A stretch of DNA of 64,000 bases, from positions 8,452,946 to 8,516,945 of the forward strand of contig JABBOT010000016.1 in NCBI GenBank assembly GCA_016165875.1, given 5' to 3'. The position numbers and the translations under genes are program-made. The stretch comes from Acanthopleura granulata. Its lineage: Eukaryota > Mollusca > Polyplacophora > Chitonida > Chitonidae. This document shows positions 23,701 through 37,600 of the stretch, in pieces. The notes under the pieces are model-generated. The model was not told the DNA's origin. It was given only the letters and a program-made list of their open reading frames with translations, and made no database searches. Position 1 is the stretch's first letter. Every line of letters starts with the position of its first letter.

Positions 23701-25417
23701 GCATGAAACGGTATGGCAACCAACCAGAGCATGTTCCAATCACCAAGGATTTCCTTTCTCTTGGACGTATGACAATATGCATTAGAGAAAGAGACTGGAG
23801 GAAGAACGCAAAGAAAAACAGCAAGAACAAAGAAAAAGAGATGAGCAAGGACAAGATAGAGCGGAAAGAGAGGAGGCTGCCAGGATTGGTAAACAAAAGG
23901 AAGAAGAATTCTCCGCAGAAGTACACAACTGAAAAACACAGAGAAATCACTTGCTGAGAAGGAATTATTTGCGCCTGGTATCACAGGGTGTGTGCAATAA
24001 CCTGCTAAACGAGGGAAACCAAAAATTGAGGAGGGCTTTAAAGAAGGGTGATATTACGGAGATTGCGGTTGCTCAGGCCATGCTTGAATCTGCACGAAAA
24101 GATGGATCAGGCACAGGCAGATCTTAAAAAGACCCAAGAAGACAGCTGAGAAGAGAAAGCTATGAGAGAAAACATGGTTGCTGGTAAAAAGAAGAAAGAG
24201 TGACAGTTTTTTGTTGATTCTACAGATAAGACAATATTGTGATCACTACCATCTGCTTTTATTGCAGGATCGAGAGAAAGGTACCATGGCAAACAAAGTG
24301 GATATCATGAATTTCACCCATCTGCGTGGTGTCACACTTCAGAATTTTTACTTTTATGTTAGAGATTAAAATGTTATTGTTCCAAATGGTTTTGTTTGTG
24401 TTCCAGAGTGTTTCATTTATGTGTTAAGTGATTGCTTGGATCGTATTTCCATATGGTTAATGAGGCAGCTTATAATGTTAAGCTGTGACCATCCACTAAC
24501 TCATGATTATGTATTTGCATCTAGCAGCCTCTGTAATTGTAGAGAAGCTTTAAGTTTGGGGTTGTGACGATAGACAGGCATGTAAGCTTCTTGGACACTG
24601 AAATGTGTGATGTAACAAGCCATTGTATTTTTACCGTATTAAATCTCAAAATTATAGAAACAGTTTTATTTATAGCATCGATTGTTACCAGTAGTTAAAA
24701 TGGTAATATCTTGTATAATTACAAGTTACTTTAAGATGCGACCTGTTATGGGCTACACCAGACATAGTAAGCTGTGAAATGACATCCCACCCCAGTATTA
24801 AGGAGTTATCTTGAATATGTTTATCGTCAAAAACACTGGGTTTAGGGTGACAAGTTGAAAATACATATTTTGGGAGTTATAATTTTCATTTCAAATAATT
24901 GATAGACCTAACTCGAATTCAACGAAATTTAGTGTCAGTTTCGAAAGAAAATACGTATAGAGAAAAAACAAGTGGTGTTTTGATACTTTCCCCACCTGTA
25001 ATGATCCCTTGACTGTTGTGAGATGACCAGACAGTATCCTCATAATTGAGCCACTTCAGCTTGTAGTTCACAGGACACGTGATCTGACTCGGGCCCAGAT
25101 ATGCCTATACTGTTACATAATGTCAAGGCAAGAATGCACAGAGATCTTCCCAACCAGTCTCCTTGCAGTAACAGTGTACTATGTCTGGTGTGATATAACA
25201 TTAATAATGTGGGCGGACAGCGTGGCCTAAGGGGAGAATACATGTAATTAATGAGTAGATCTACCTATTTGTGAAGTAGAAGCAATGTGAAAATTCAAGC
25301 TCTGTCTCCTGTATTTCCTACTTTTCATTTTAAAAACTCCTATAAAACTCCTATAATTTATGAAAGATATTCCTATTTTTCCTATATTTTTACTTTCAAT
25401 CTTTGCTGGGACCCCAG
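20713..25417 (+). mobile_element. hAT-like DNA transposon, 4.7 kb, inactive
   Basis: The ends are inverted: CAGGGGTCCCAGC at 20713-20725 and, reversed, CTGGGGTCCCAGC from 25417, 12 of 13 matching, flanked by GCTTGA on both sides. Subterminal CTCCTATA/TTCCTATATTT words occur near both ends in the same orientation. The interior carries a plus-strand hAT-superfamily transposase-like pseudogene. The right end lies 191 bp before the RNPC3 start codon. Confidence 0.75.
22099..23960 (+). pseudogene. hAT-superfamily transposase-like pseudogene
   Basis: Two long plus frames (22099-22758 and 22789-23535) and a third, shifted segment line up as one protein. The first holds SMSSSKISYLISDATGP and a DDTTDAQNLKQLEIKVGYW-type region, typical of the RNase-H-like part of DUF4371/ZMYM-like hAT proteins. 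The segment at 23560-23680 reads ALSHGNSDVERAFSVCNES, the C-terminal hAT dimerisation motif, then a stop. A Lys/Arg/Glu-rich tail follows (to 23957). Broken by a stop at 22758 and a frameshift near 23530. The N-terminal part, probably with a zinc finger, is not clear; short candidate exons sit at 20960-21010 and 21585-21610. Confidence 0.75.
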
Positions 25418-25608
25418 GCTTGAGTAAACACATTGCCAACTAACGGAAAAGAGTTGAAGAATTTGCAGTTATACATTTTTGACTCTATCAGGCAAACTAT
25501 CATTCAGCATTGTCAATGATATTCAGTCCTGCTGTACATATGAGGAAATTGATGGTTCAGTTCATCAATCAGGTTTTAATTGATTTGAAGGTGTTGTCAC
25601 CTATCACC

Positions 25609-28600
25609 ATGGCAACTCCAGAAAACACGCTTTTGGTGCGTCATCTCCCGAGTGAACTGACGTCTGTTGAGAAGGAGGGACTACTGAGCCATTTCCATGC
25701 GAGGAAAGTGACAGTCATGGCAACCAATGGGAGAATGGTGAGAGCATTAAAAACTGTGGCTTTATAGTCCACACTAATGTGAAATATGCCATCTTTTCAA
25801 GCTTATAGCTGTAATCTGAAGACAAACTGTTTTGTCATACACGTATGTAGTATCGCTGCCTTCATCTTTAATTGTCACTGCCTGTATATACATGTATACA
25901 GCTACATTGATACACGGCTTTTGTAATAAAGGTTGCAGTGATAAGTGTGATGTACGTGTATTGATAAATGGGAAAGAGAATTTTGCATGGTAAATTTTCC
26001 TTTCCAGAAAAACACAGCCTTCGCAACATTTGACAGCACAGAAGCAGCTCAGAAGGTATGAAGTATAATGTTCACAATCTGGTTTAGTAGGCAAAGTCTT
26101 CCACTTATATTTCAAATCGGAAAAGTTTCCAATCCCCATAAAATTAACCAGCGTCATATAATTATTGACAGACTGGCAATTGTAGTGATAAAACAAGGCT
26201 CTTGCTGGGGACATCTAAATTACAGAGAGATGTATTTTAAAATAAACCACATTGGCATTTCAGAAGCCTCACTTGTTCATGGAGGTTGAATCAAGATAAA
26301 ATGCAGCCTATTGCAAAATAACGCAGCTAAAACTTGTGCTGGTACGGTACATGTAGGTGCTAACAGTGCTGTTCACCTCTCAGATCCGACTATCCCATTA
26401 CCGTGAAATCACGCCTGTTAGCCACATTAGTTTGCAAGAGCCTCCATGCTTGTCCAAATCTGTGTGAACTCTTGACGCTCCTGAGATGCAAATTCAGCTT
26501 ACTGGGGTTAGTTTGTGGCCAAGTGGTTATTATAAGGTGCTTGTCTTTCAGTTGCTAGAATACGCTAGATGTGGGTTCAATCCCGACCATAGACATGTTA
26601 GAGAGTCAAATGATCTGGTCGCTGTTTCAGGCTTTACAGAGGTTACATCAGCTCAAGGTGTTGGGATCAGTCCTGGTCGTGGAGTTTGCAAAAAGCACTG
26701 ACCAAAAACACTTCCCAAAACTCTCAGATGTTCATCAAAGGTAATTATGAAAGTTTTTCTACCCTGAGGTGAAAAAAATGTGATAGATTAAAGGATAACA
26801 GAAAAAGAATTCTTCAGTAAAGATCACGGTTTTACAGGAAATGACAAAAGTTTAATCTGATACATGTAAAAGCATTTTCAAAGAAGTTTTCATTTTTTGT
26901 TGTTGTTGTTGTTCCAGGTATATTTTGGACACATCCTAAACTGAGCTTTAAGAAATAAAAAGCATTTACTATATATCCTTTCCCACAGTTTTCTCCTACT
27001 AGGACTGTGTGTATACCATTGCAGTCTGCTCACAGGAGCTTGCTGGCTCATTGGTTAAAGTGTTCTCACCACAGTCCTGTACAGTGAATCACTGACATAT
27101 AAGATCAAACCCTCAGAAGCTCAAGCTCTTCTCTGGTTTAGCTGCAGCTTTAAGTCAGAAGGTTTACCAGAAGTCAGATTAAAGGCTGTTGTTTACTCCA
27201 GGTACCCAGGTTTTCGGCACCAATAAACATGATTGTCGTCAATATAACTAATAAATTCAGTGCTAAGCCAAAAATCCAATAAAAAAAAGCAATAAATAAA
27301 TACTGTTTGCATAAACTAATATTCCAGTCTTCTGCAATGAAAATTATCTTCACGATTACGATCCTTTTTCTCTTTTACAGGCCTGTAGATGATAAGGAGA
27401 CAGAGAAGGAAGGCAAATCAGAAGAGTTATCTCCCCCAAGGGTCCAGCAGTTGATTCCCCCACAGGATGAAGTGTACCAGAAACATGGGTGAGCAAAGGA
27501 AATTACCGAGTGATGATGACGTCTTTACTACAGCAAACTGGGAATTTTGTACATTACTTCTACTCATGGTGACTTCCGCTGATTGCCATTGGTCATGTGA
27601 TCATTTGCATAGTTTTCCACCAATATGGCATTCATATTTGTTTGTGAGAAAGTTTGTCACAAATTTGCCCGAGGTCTGTGGTTTTGTGCTGGGCATTCCA
27701 GTTTTGTCCACCCATGAGGCTGACCGTCATCATAAAAATAAAGAATTTTTGAGTACAGAATTTAGCAAAAATAAAAAAATCTGTAGGTTAATAAATAATA
27801 CATTGATATGCCCTTATAACATTTCTGACAAACCAGATGTGAGTATAAAATACTCTTCACTTCGTGCTTACTGGAAGCACAGAGACTGACCAGTGTGCTA
27901 AAACCAGGAAATGCTGAGGTGACATCTTTGGTGGCCTTGATTTATTTATTTATTCGATTTTTACCCTGTTCTCAAGAATATGTCAATTACCGCATGAGCT
28001 GAACGAGAACTCACAGCTGCAGCAATTGTGAGGGGCTCTTGGATCATTACACAGCTTCTAGCAAGCTGACTATTTTGCCCGAGAGGCCCCTTGGTGTCCT
28101 TGACAGTTTATTTCAGTGAGGCAAGCACTATATACCCTGATTGGAACCACTCTGCTATAGGGAAATGCTGATGTAACAAGTTATACAAGCTTAAATAATC
28201 TTAAAATCTTTCAGCATTGACTACCCAAGGAACCCAAGCCTTCACTATCTCTACCCACAGCCAACCGTGTCCATACTTACAAACATAGCCAACGCTCTTG
28301 CCGGATGCCCAAAGTTTTATGTCCAGGTACGTCTAAGTTTTCCTCCCAAGTCTTATTTTAAGAAAAGTTGGAATTTACACATTTATTTGTCCATTCATAC
28401 CTGTATGTCTGTGTGTTATTCTGTCATGGGGGTCTTGAAAAGCCATGAATAAGTTGTAATATTATAGAAAATTAGGAATTTCTGTTTTTGATTACTTTGA
28501 TTACTGGAAAATTTTCCTAAATTTTGGTTGAAATCTAGAAAAGGTTAATGAATTAATAATTACAGGTATTTAGTAATTTGAGATAAAACCCATGGACAGC

Positions 28601-31600
28601 ATTCAATGATTTGCAACTTTGTCAGAGTTATTCCCCCTTATTTATCCAAAAAACAAGTGGACAAAAAGAGAACTGTCTAAGAGATGTTATGGCTTTAGCT
28701 CCTGTCAAAAATTTGGGTAAAATTTCAGATGAATTTAAATTACATCTAGTTTAATGTAACATGAGACAATCAATTCTCCCTTAAAAGGTTGTTTGTCTGT
28801 ATGACGGACAAGTCCCACATCAGTTAAACCTCCAAATATCCAACATAAGTCTGCCATGTTGGTCATTCGTCTCTGTTCCAGGTGTTACATTTAATGAACA
28901 AGATGAATCTGCCTGCTCCATTTGGCCCAGTCACTTCCACCCCACCCATTGTAAGTTATGGTTATTTAATTTTATCCAGCAATATTGTGTAGGGTGATAA
29001 AAAATCTATTCACTTGTTCGTCTGTTTGTCCATTTTATCCATCCTCCTATGTTTTTTTAGGGTATTTTCATAAATCTTGACAGGAGTGTTAGGAGCACTA
29101 CGTAGATTTACATAATGCTACTGCTCCATACTGGCGAAATCTAATCTCCATCTAATGGTACATAGATGTACATAGATGGTTGAAGTGTTTTGGTCCCATT
29201 CAACTTGGTTGGTGAGGGCAGTGTTTGTGTTGGTCGGGGATGGTGGGGTTGGGAGAGGGGGTTGTTGTATTGGTCCAGCCGTTGGTGACTTTTCTTTGAT
29301 AAGTGTTCTTAAGTGCACTTCTCAAGAATATTGGCACCTAACAGATTGTAGTCAGTTTCTTTTGAGTGGAGAAAAAAAACAAAACACAGTTCAAGAGAGG
29401 CCACCAAACTGGTACATGCACCTGACAGCCCTCCTGACATAAAGCCACAGGTGAACCGACAAGAGCTGGGTTTGAACCTGGGATCCCTGATTGTCTAAAT
29501 GGTGATCGTCTGCAATGAGGGCAATACATTGGCTGACTTAACCAGCAAAGAGCATTTAACCTAAAAATTTTGCCCCAAAATTTCCATTTTTAGAGGCAAA
29601 TGAAGATAATAAAATATTACTTTTGGCGCTGAAAGATACTTTTATCATAAAATATTGTCCTACCTTTCTAGCAAACCTCAAAACACCTTTCAAAGAACAG
29701 TGGAATTCTCAGGATTAGGTAAAATAAATAAAATAGTCTTAGTTATTTGCTCTTTGTTATAGCCATCTGGAAACCCTGTTGATGAAGTCATCGATAAGCC
29801 AGACATTCTGGAGACCGAGGAAATGGAGGTTTCTAGCACAGAGGAATCTGAAATAGAAAGTGAAGAAGAGGACAGGTGAGTTTTGTGAAGGCATGAACGT
29901 TTTACATCTCCTGTGTGAAAATAGGTGTTAAAAAATGGTTCATTTTCTCCTCGTGGGGTGTTAAAACAAATGAGGTACACGTTCGTATTTCACCTATAGT
30001 TCAGCATTTTTCAGCTGGCACATTTTTCAGCTGGCACATTTTGCTTAAAAGAAAAGACAACAATAGACCTAATTTGTATATTTATTGATAAAGAATTTTA
30101 TTCATAGTTCCAAACACATCACTTTTTATTTTTGTGATGGATGATAAACAAGATATTGCAGTTCAAAATAAGCAAAAACACCCACGTGTGGAAAATCGAA
30201 CGGGCCGCCACGCTCTCAGTTTTAACCAATCAGGAGCGAGATATTTCTACCTCCTGAATTAGACGTCTGTTTCCACTGTGACACCAACAAGACTTAGATC
30301 ACCGTTGTGACATATAAAAAAAAAAAAAAAAAGAGAGCTGTTTTCCCTGTGATTACAAGACAGTTGTGATATACTTTAAAGCCATTCTCAACGAGAAAGT
30401 GGTAATGGAATACATCTGAGGCTCCAATATCACAACCAGGTTGGCCACAATCTGTGGCCTTTGATTGCAATAATAAACAGGACCGCACAAAAGAATGTCT
30501 GGCCCCTAATAATGAAGAGCGTGGGGTACAGATGACACAACATCACATTTCCTGTTTCTCTAAAACGGCATATCCGATGACCTGGTAAGAATTCCAGATT
30601 AAAAAGTGATATATAGTTACTCAGCACGTCATAAAAAAATGCCCATGCCCGTTTGGGTCTGTATGGACCCCTCTTCTGAACTAACTTTGGTTATAATTTT
30701 TGTTGTCTTTTCTTTTAATGATTTATTTCTTACTCCCAAAACTTAACTGTTGCCATCAAAAATATCATTTGAATGCCTTTATGTGCTTCTGAAGGTGCAT
30801 GTTGATGTTCTTAACTTGAGGTGAAATACAGGTGAGGTACAGGTGAGGTACAGGTGAAGTACAGGTGAGGTACAGGTGAAGTACAGGTGAGGTACAGGTG
30901 AGGTACAGGTGAACGAAGCTGAAAATATAATTTTGATGTCCTTAACTTGAGGTGAAGTACAGGTGAAGTACAGGTGAGGTACAGGTGAACAAAGCTGAAA
31001 ATATAATTTTGATGTCCTTAACTTGAGGTGAAGTACAGGTGAATGAAGCTGAAAATATAATTTTGATGTCCTTAACTTGAGGTGAAGTACAGGTGAAGTA
31101 CAGGTGAGGTACAGGTGAACGAAGCTGAAAATATAATTTTGATGTCCTTAACTTGAGGTGAAGTACAGGTGAAGTACAGGTGAGGTACAGGTGAACGAAG
31201 CTGAAAATATAATTTTGATGTCCTTAACTTGAGGTGAAGTACAGGTGACCGAAGCTTAAAATATAATTTTGATGTCCTTAACTTGAGGTGAAGTACAGGT
31301 GAACGATGCTTAAAATATAAGAGTGATGTTCTTAACTTGAGGTGAAGTACAGGTGAACGAAGCTGAAAATATAAGTTTGATGTCCTTAACTTGAGGTGAA
31401 GTACAGGTGAACGAAGCTGAAAATATAATTTTGATGTCCTTAACTTGAGGTGAAGTACAGGTGAACGAAGCTTAAACTATAATTTTGATGTTCTTAACTT
31501 GAGGTGAAGGACAGGTGAACGAAGCTGAAAATATAAGTTTGATGTCCTTAACTTGAGGTGAAGTACAGGTGAACGAAGCTGAAAATATAATTTTGATGTT

Positions 31601-34600
31601 CTTAACTTGAGGTGAAGTACAGGTGAACGAAGCTTAAACTATAATTTTGATGTTCTTAACTTGAGGTGAAGGACAGGTGAACGAAGATGAAAATATAATT
31701 TTGATGTTCTTAACTTGAGGTGAAGTACAGGTGAACAAAGCTTAAAACATAATTTTGTCCTGGTTGGAGGACTATCCTGTGTTCAGGGTCCCATGTTCTG
31801 ATTCAGTATTTCAGTTATTTGACCATGGTGCTGGTGATGTCATAGTGAAATATGTAAAAGATATCTTGAAGCTTATTATGTTATATAAGGACTGTTTGTA
31901 ATGATATTATTTTAAGTTAATACATAAGAACTATATTTAATGTGATTTTGAAATTATAACTGCTTTTTTGTTTATTTTAGATCGTTAAAGAAAGATCTGT
32001 CTCTTTTTCATTCTGACTTTGGATGTTTGCCATTCTCATGTCCAAAGAAAACAGTTTCCCTGTTTTAGCATGGTTTTGTCGCCAAATGGCTGAAATTCTG
32101 CAGATGTGGCATTGAGCTGTAAGCCATCATTCATTCATTCATATTTGAATTTCACACTTTAACATGTTTAATCTTACTATAGGAAAAGATAAACTGAAGC
32201 AACCTTTGTATTAAGTTGGAAGATTATTAATGTTCCGTATGTCTCTTTAGACCCAAGCCTGCTCAGCATGTCACGAAAAGACCAGCAAGAGCCAATCCCA
32301 ACAGAGTGAGAAAGCGAAGAAAAGTGGTGCTCCCTATACCTCAGGAAATCTCTGCTCCTAGGCCCCCTGGTGGCCCTGTTCTCTCCACCAGCGAAATCTT
32401 TGAACAGCCACAACAACAACAACAGCCGCAGAAAAAGATTCAGCTGATTTTGCCGTCTAATGTACGGAGTGACGAGGTTGTGAAGGATGGAGAGGAGAAA
32501 ATAGAAGGTAGCTGCGTTTGAATTTTGTTTTGTGCATACGAATTTGAATTATGTATTTTTATGTGCATATCTGGATGTCACATGTGGGAAATATTGTCAC
32601 TAATTTACCGCAGGAAGTTGGTTTACTCTGGGTACTCCCCCGAGTGAAACTGATCGTGGGAGTGAAAAATTCTTCAGTAAGACATTTAAAAAAAGACGAA
32701 ATTGAGATAGAAGTTATCATTAACCTCAGTTTTAATACTGCCCTTTATCTATGGTAAAATTTCCACTTAAATCTGTTAACTTATATGGAACATTCTTTGT
32801 GCCAGAATTACAGAAGAAGAATTACAGATACCTCTTAACCTGAGAGAACCCCTGTGGATGTATATTTGTGACATGTTTGTGTTTTAGTTCCAGTGTTAAA
32901 GGAGGAATCATTACCAGGGGATGTGTCCACAGAGCCAGAGGTGGAAGTGGGTGGGTTTGGCAAACTGGAGCCTGTTCCTCAGGTATGTATTGATTGGTTT
33001 TACAGGTACACATTGACATGTCGTTGACTTTCAGGAGTTTTAGGTCACAATGGTGTAATGTTAATCCCCTACCATTAACTGCCCTGAATCACCCAAGATT
33101 TTGTCCTTGAAGAAGTTACTCATTTTTCCTGATTCTGCCTGTTCTGCTGAGTTTAGGAAGATGTTTTGAGGTTTGTTTGGTTATATCCTGCTGGAAAAAT
33201 GTAAGTTTCAGCACCAAAATGTAAAATGTAAGTAAATTAAAAAATGAAAAAAACAATGAAAAATGTCAGTTTGGTTATGTCCTGCTGGAAAAATATAAGT
33301 TTCAGCACCGAAATGTAAAATGTAAGTAAATGAAAAAAAAAAAATGAAAAATGTCAGTTTGGTTATATCCTGCTGGAAAAATGTAAGTTTCAGCACCAAA
33401 AATAATGCTTTATGACATTTATTTGCCTCTAAAAATGTACATTCTTGGTGAAATTCTCGGTCATTTGGGGTAGTTCTTAATGTCATCTGGTTTTAAGTAA
33501 AAATCCAGTTTTGCTACACACGAGAGTAATGTTCATGGAATAGCCCAGTTTGTAACGGGAGAAGAATCAATTAGTTATCTTTAAGGGTGTACTGCTGGTG
33601 TTGGCCTCTAGTTACTAGTACTTGGTAACATGTTGTGAACAGTTTGGGTATTTTTCAGCCAACTGAGCAACAAGTCATTGCTGATGTTTTTGATTTGAGT
33701 GGTTCGCGGAATATCGTGGTATGAAGTTACCAGAGTTTGGTTTAGCCTGGTGAATAAGCCGAATCACATGTTGTTGTCGAACTTTTTGGCATTTGGAAAG
33801 TATTTCTGGACATTTTGAGCTCGAACATGTTAACCCTATGAACCACGTGGATAAATCATTGCGAAGGAGCTTTAGTCTTTGGCTTCGTTTCTCTTTTAGT
33901 CGTCCTCTGGTCGTTGTGATTAGTATTGCGCAACTTTGCCGTGTTCTGAATGATTCTGTGGACGCGGCGATCTGTTATGCATGAATGAATGAATGAGTGA
34001 ATGAAGGACACCTTTATGTAAGGAGGATAACTCTGTCAAATTTACAATCTGCTCTTCACAGAGGCCCTGTATATAAACAATACATGGATAGATAGAAACA
34101 GTATATGTACATTGGCATTTTCAAAACATGATGACAGTCTTTAATGCATCGCTACAGACATGAACTTCAATCAAAATCATAAATAGACATGTAGTACTAC
34201 TTAGTGGCTGAAGTAATTTTTCAAATATCCTGAACAAAAAGCAGTCAGCGATGGGGCTGTTTTGTTACCTCTGTCCTCAGCCCGAAGAGCCCACTAATGA
34301 TGATGTGGTCATTTTGGTCAGTTATAACGTCTCTCTTTAGCCAGAAGAACCTGCTGAAGACGAGGCTGAGGATGAACTGATCTTGGACAAGTCGAGGTTT
34401 GTCAGCTCTGACCAGCTGCGAAGAGGACGCATATCCAGCGAAGGTTGACCTTTTTAGCTTGATTCATTTGATTCTCATTCCGTCATTTTCAGTCATTATG
34501 ACAGGTCCTTTTATGGTACAGAGTTCTCTGTCCATTTGTTCATCCATCCCTTAAAGAAACTACACCAGAGAATTACATGTTTGCAAATTTTCATTGTAAT

Positions 34601-37600
34601 CAGTTTTGACTGAATCTTCTGTATTTTTCCTCCAATAGCCGATTTATGCACTCTCAGAAAATGTGAAATATTCATGATTACAGCATAAAACATCAATCAA
34701 ATAAATAAATAGATATTTCGCAGACCAGTTTACTGGGACTTATAGTTTTTTGGGTGGAGGAAACCTGGGAAAGGTCACAGTGGATACCATGTGTCTGTTA
34801 TTTGATGGGAAATCCCAGGCCTTTAGAAGAATGGCATCTGGTGTCAGCATTATGTTTTCTTCCTTCAGAAATGAAGACATCATCTCTGTTCAGAAACTAC
34901 CAGGCCGGGGAACCCACGACACGACTCTACATCAAAAACCTCAGCAAGCAGACCACAGAGGAGGTACGTTAATGTACACCCAGTGCAGTTAGCTCCCTTT
35001 TTCTGTTTTCCACACATCCGTTGAGTTATTGATTTATTATAATGAGTTGGTGTTTGACCTGGCCACAGGATCACAAAACTATCTTAGTCTTACGACTTAG
35101 TCTTAAGTTACGGTCTTAACTTACGGTAATATTCCTGAACTTATATTTAAACTTAAATGAACACTTCCAATTTTATTATGAACGTCTAAGGCAACAGTCT
35201 TGGCTGCAACAAGATCCCTTACAGATAGATTCCATTTGGAATGGTCTATGTCTTGTGGTTCAGTGGTTTGCTTCTTACACATGTATTTGTGATGCACTAG
35301 TGTTTCGTCTTTTTTTGTCACCAATACAACGGCTGTGAATTCAGGTTCAGCTCAAACTGGCTGACTCAAAGGTTGTGGGTGGGAAGGGTCCGCCAGTAAC
35401 CTGCAGATGGTCACGGGTTTTACATTTATCTCCCAGCATAATGCTGGCTGCCATTGTACATTAAGTAAAATATTCTCGAGAACAGTGCAAACCACCAAGA
35501 CCTAAATAAACTGTACAGTTGTGGTTTTCTTTATGTATCAATGAGGTTCCAGGGCTCCGTTTCACTCTCTGGTTTTTTCTAATGTGAAATAACTCTTTGC
35601 ATGGTGTGTTTGTTGTAGGATTTGCTCTACATATTTGGACGATACGTGGATTTAGAATCGGAAGAGGTCAAAGATATGTAAGTCAAGCATTCATTTTTTA
35701 TCACTAACATTGGAACTATTCATTTCATAAAAAGTTGGGGTTTTTTTTAACTTCATTGCACAGAATCATACATCATACTTGTTCTGATCAAATTATATTT
35801 AAAGAGTCATGGTCGGCCAAAATTTGGATTTTTAAGCAAATTCTGATGGCGATGTCTTATCGAAGTTTTGAAGTTCATTCATAAACTAAATGAGTCACTT
35901 TGAAATTAAGAATATTCATTGAGTATGTAACTTGTACAAACCGGAAGAAGTCCTGCTGTTATTCAAATTCAACACAAAGGGCAGGCCATTTCGCTTCCTT
36001 AGTATTCAAACCAAAAGATATCTGCAGGCGTTCAGGATCCATCCATATTGAATGCACGAACTTGGATAATTTCAAATTTTGATACACAGTTCCATGCGTA
36101 GAATCTTAAACAGCACTGAGAAAAGGTTACCAATAACCCTCTCATTAAACTATGAAAAACTGTCAGAAACGTGTGTCTGTGCAGCATTTAACACCTATTA
36201 AGCAGTAGTGTTGCAATAATTGGCCAGCAGTGACAACTTTAAACTTGCTTGTCAACCTGCTGAGTTCTCTTTTACGCCTCTATTTGGCCGATCCTGTTAC
36301 TAGAGAGCTGTAAATCCTTTTTATATGTGCCATCAGCCACGTTTGTTAACATATGAATTTTACCAAGGGCTTTGCGTATGGGCCATTTCCACTGAATTTT
36401 CAGCCCCTCATTTAAATATTCTAGCAGACTTCTTAGTTTTTACTTTTTTGTTAGTTTTAAACATTCACTTAAGATACAATGTTGGGGGTGGGGTGAACGA
36501 AAAGCTTGTAACTTTTACTCCTTGAGAAAAATACCTGAAACTCATGTAATCCTGTAATAACGCAAAAATACCCACTTTTTGGGGCAACCATTTTCCTTTA
36601 AGATGAAATGACACAATAAATTTTGTAGCATTTTTTGTTGTTTTTCACATTTCTTCTTAATTCCCTTTTTTTCAGTAAATGTAATCACTGAATTCCACAA
36701 ATTAGACTGAATCCTCACATTTATAATTAATGAAGCCATTGATGAATTATACATGAATATTTTCCACCCATAATGATTTTACCGACCAGGTGGGACATTC
36801 GTCTGATGAAGGAAGGGCGGATGAAGGGCCAAGCTTTCATCACCTACCCGTCAGAGAAGCCCGCCTGGCGAGCTGTGAGAGACGTCAACGGCTATCTCCT
36901 CCATGGCCGACCCATGGTTGTTGTATCCTTTATAGTCAATATATATATGTATATATCATGTGCAAGTAGGATATATACCAATGCCAATGCTAATAGGAAA
37001 AAACAAAAACAAGCTTTTTGTTGCTAAAACAAGAAGCTTACCAGCTTAACGTTTGGATTTGTCGTTTTTATAAACACAAGTACAGAAGGGAGTTTTTCAT
37101 ACAGATACAGAGATGCAAGCTCGCAGACAGAGACGGTGGGAAGAAGTAATAGAGAGGAAATTAATCCAGAGGAGAGATGGCCTTTAGACCAATAGTATAA
37201 CCTCCCTGAACTAATAATGACACACTATGTTTCTCGTCAGTATTTTCCATCCCATAAGAGACAGTATGTTGCAGGGGTTTTGGGGGGGAGATGTTTGCTT
37301 TATAAGCGAGCAGTCCAGTGTCAGTATCAAGTCAAGTCATCCCAAAGCTTTCATTTAAACACACAATTGTCTGTTGCTCATTTTGAGGACAGATTCTGGC
37401 CTGTACCATATCTGGTGTCTGTAGAATGACATTTCATTGAGGCTGCACTATAAATATTTATGTATTTATTTAAATTTTTTTATGCTGAACACAAGAATAT
37501 TGCAATTATGTGACAGTTGCCAGCATTATGGTGGGAGGAAACTGGGCAGAGCTTGAGGAAAACCCACAACCATCCGCAAGTTGCTGACAGACTGTCCCAC

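Noticed and set aside
26516..26590. A tRNA gene
   Set aside because: Box A and box B words are present, but I could not pair an acceptor stem or place an anticodon arm; the genome is full of tRNA-headed SINEs.
27467..27889. Extension of RNPC3 exon 4 as an alternative coding end
   Set aside because: The frame runs past a good GTGAGC donor into a SINE; the exon 4 to exon 5 join is in phase and gives the conserved sequence.
33793..33984. 63-codon frame in RNPC3 intron 9 as an extra exon
   Set aside because: No acceptor and donor pair in a compatible phase, and no similarity to the RNPC3 linker.
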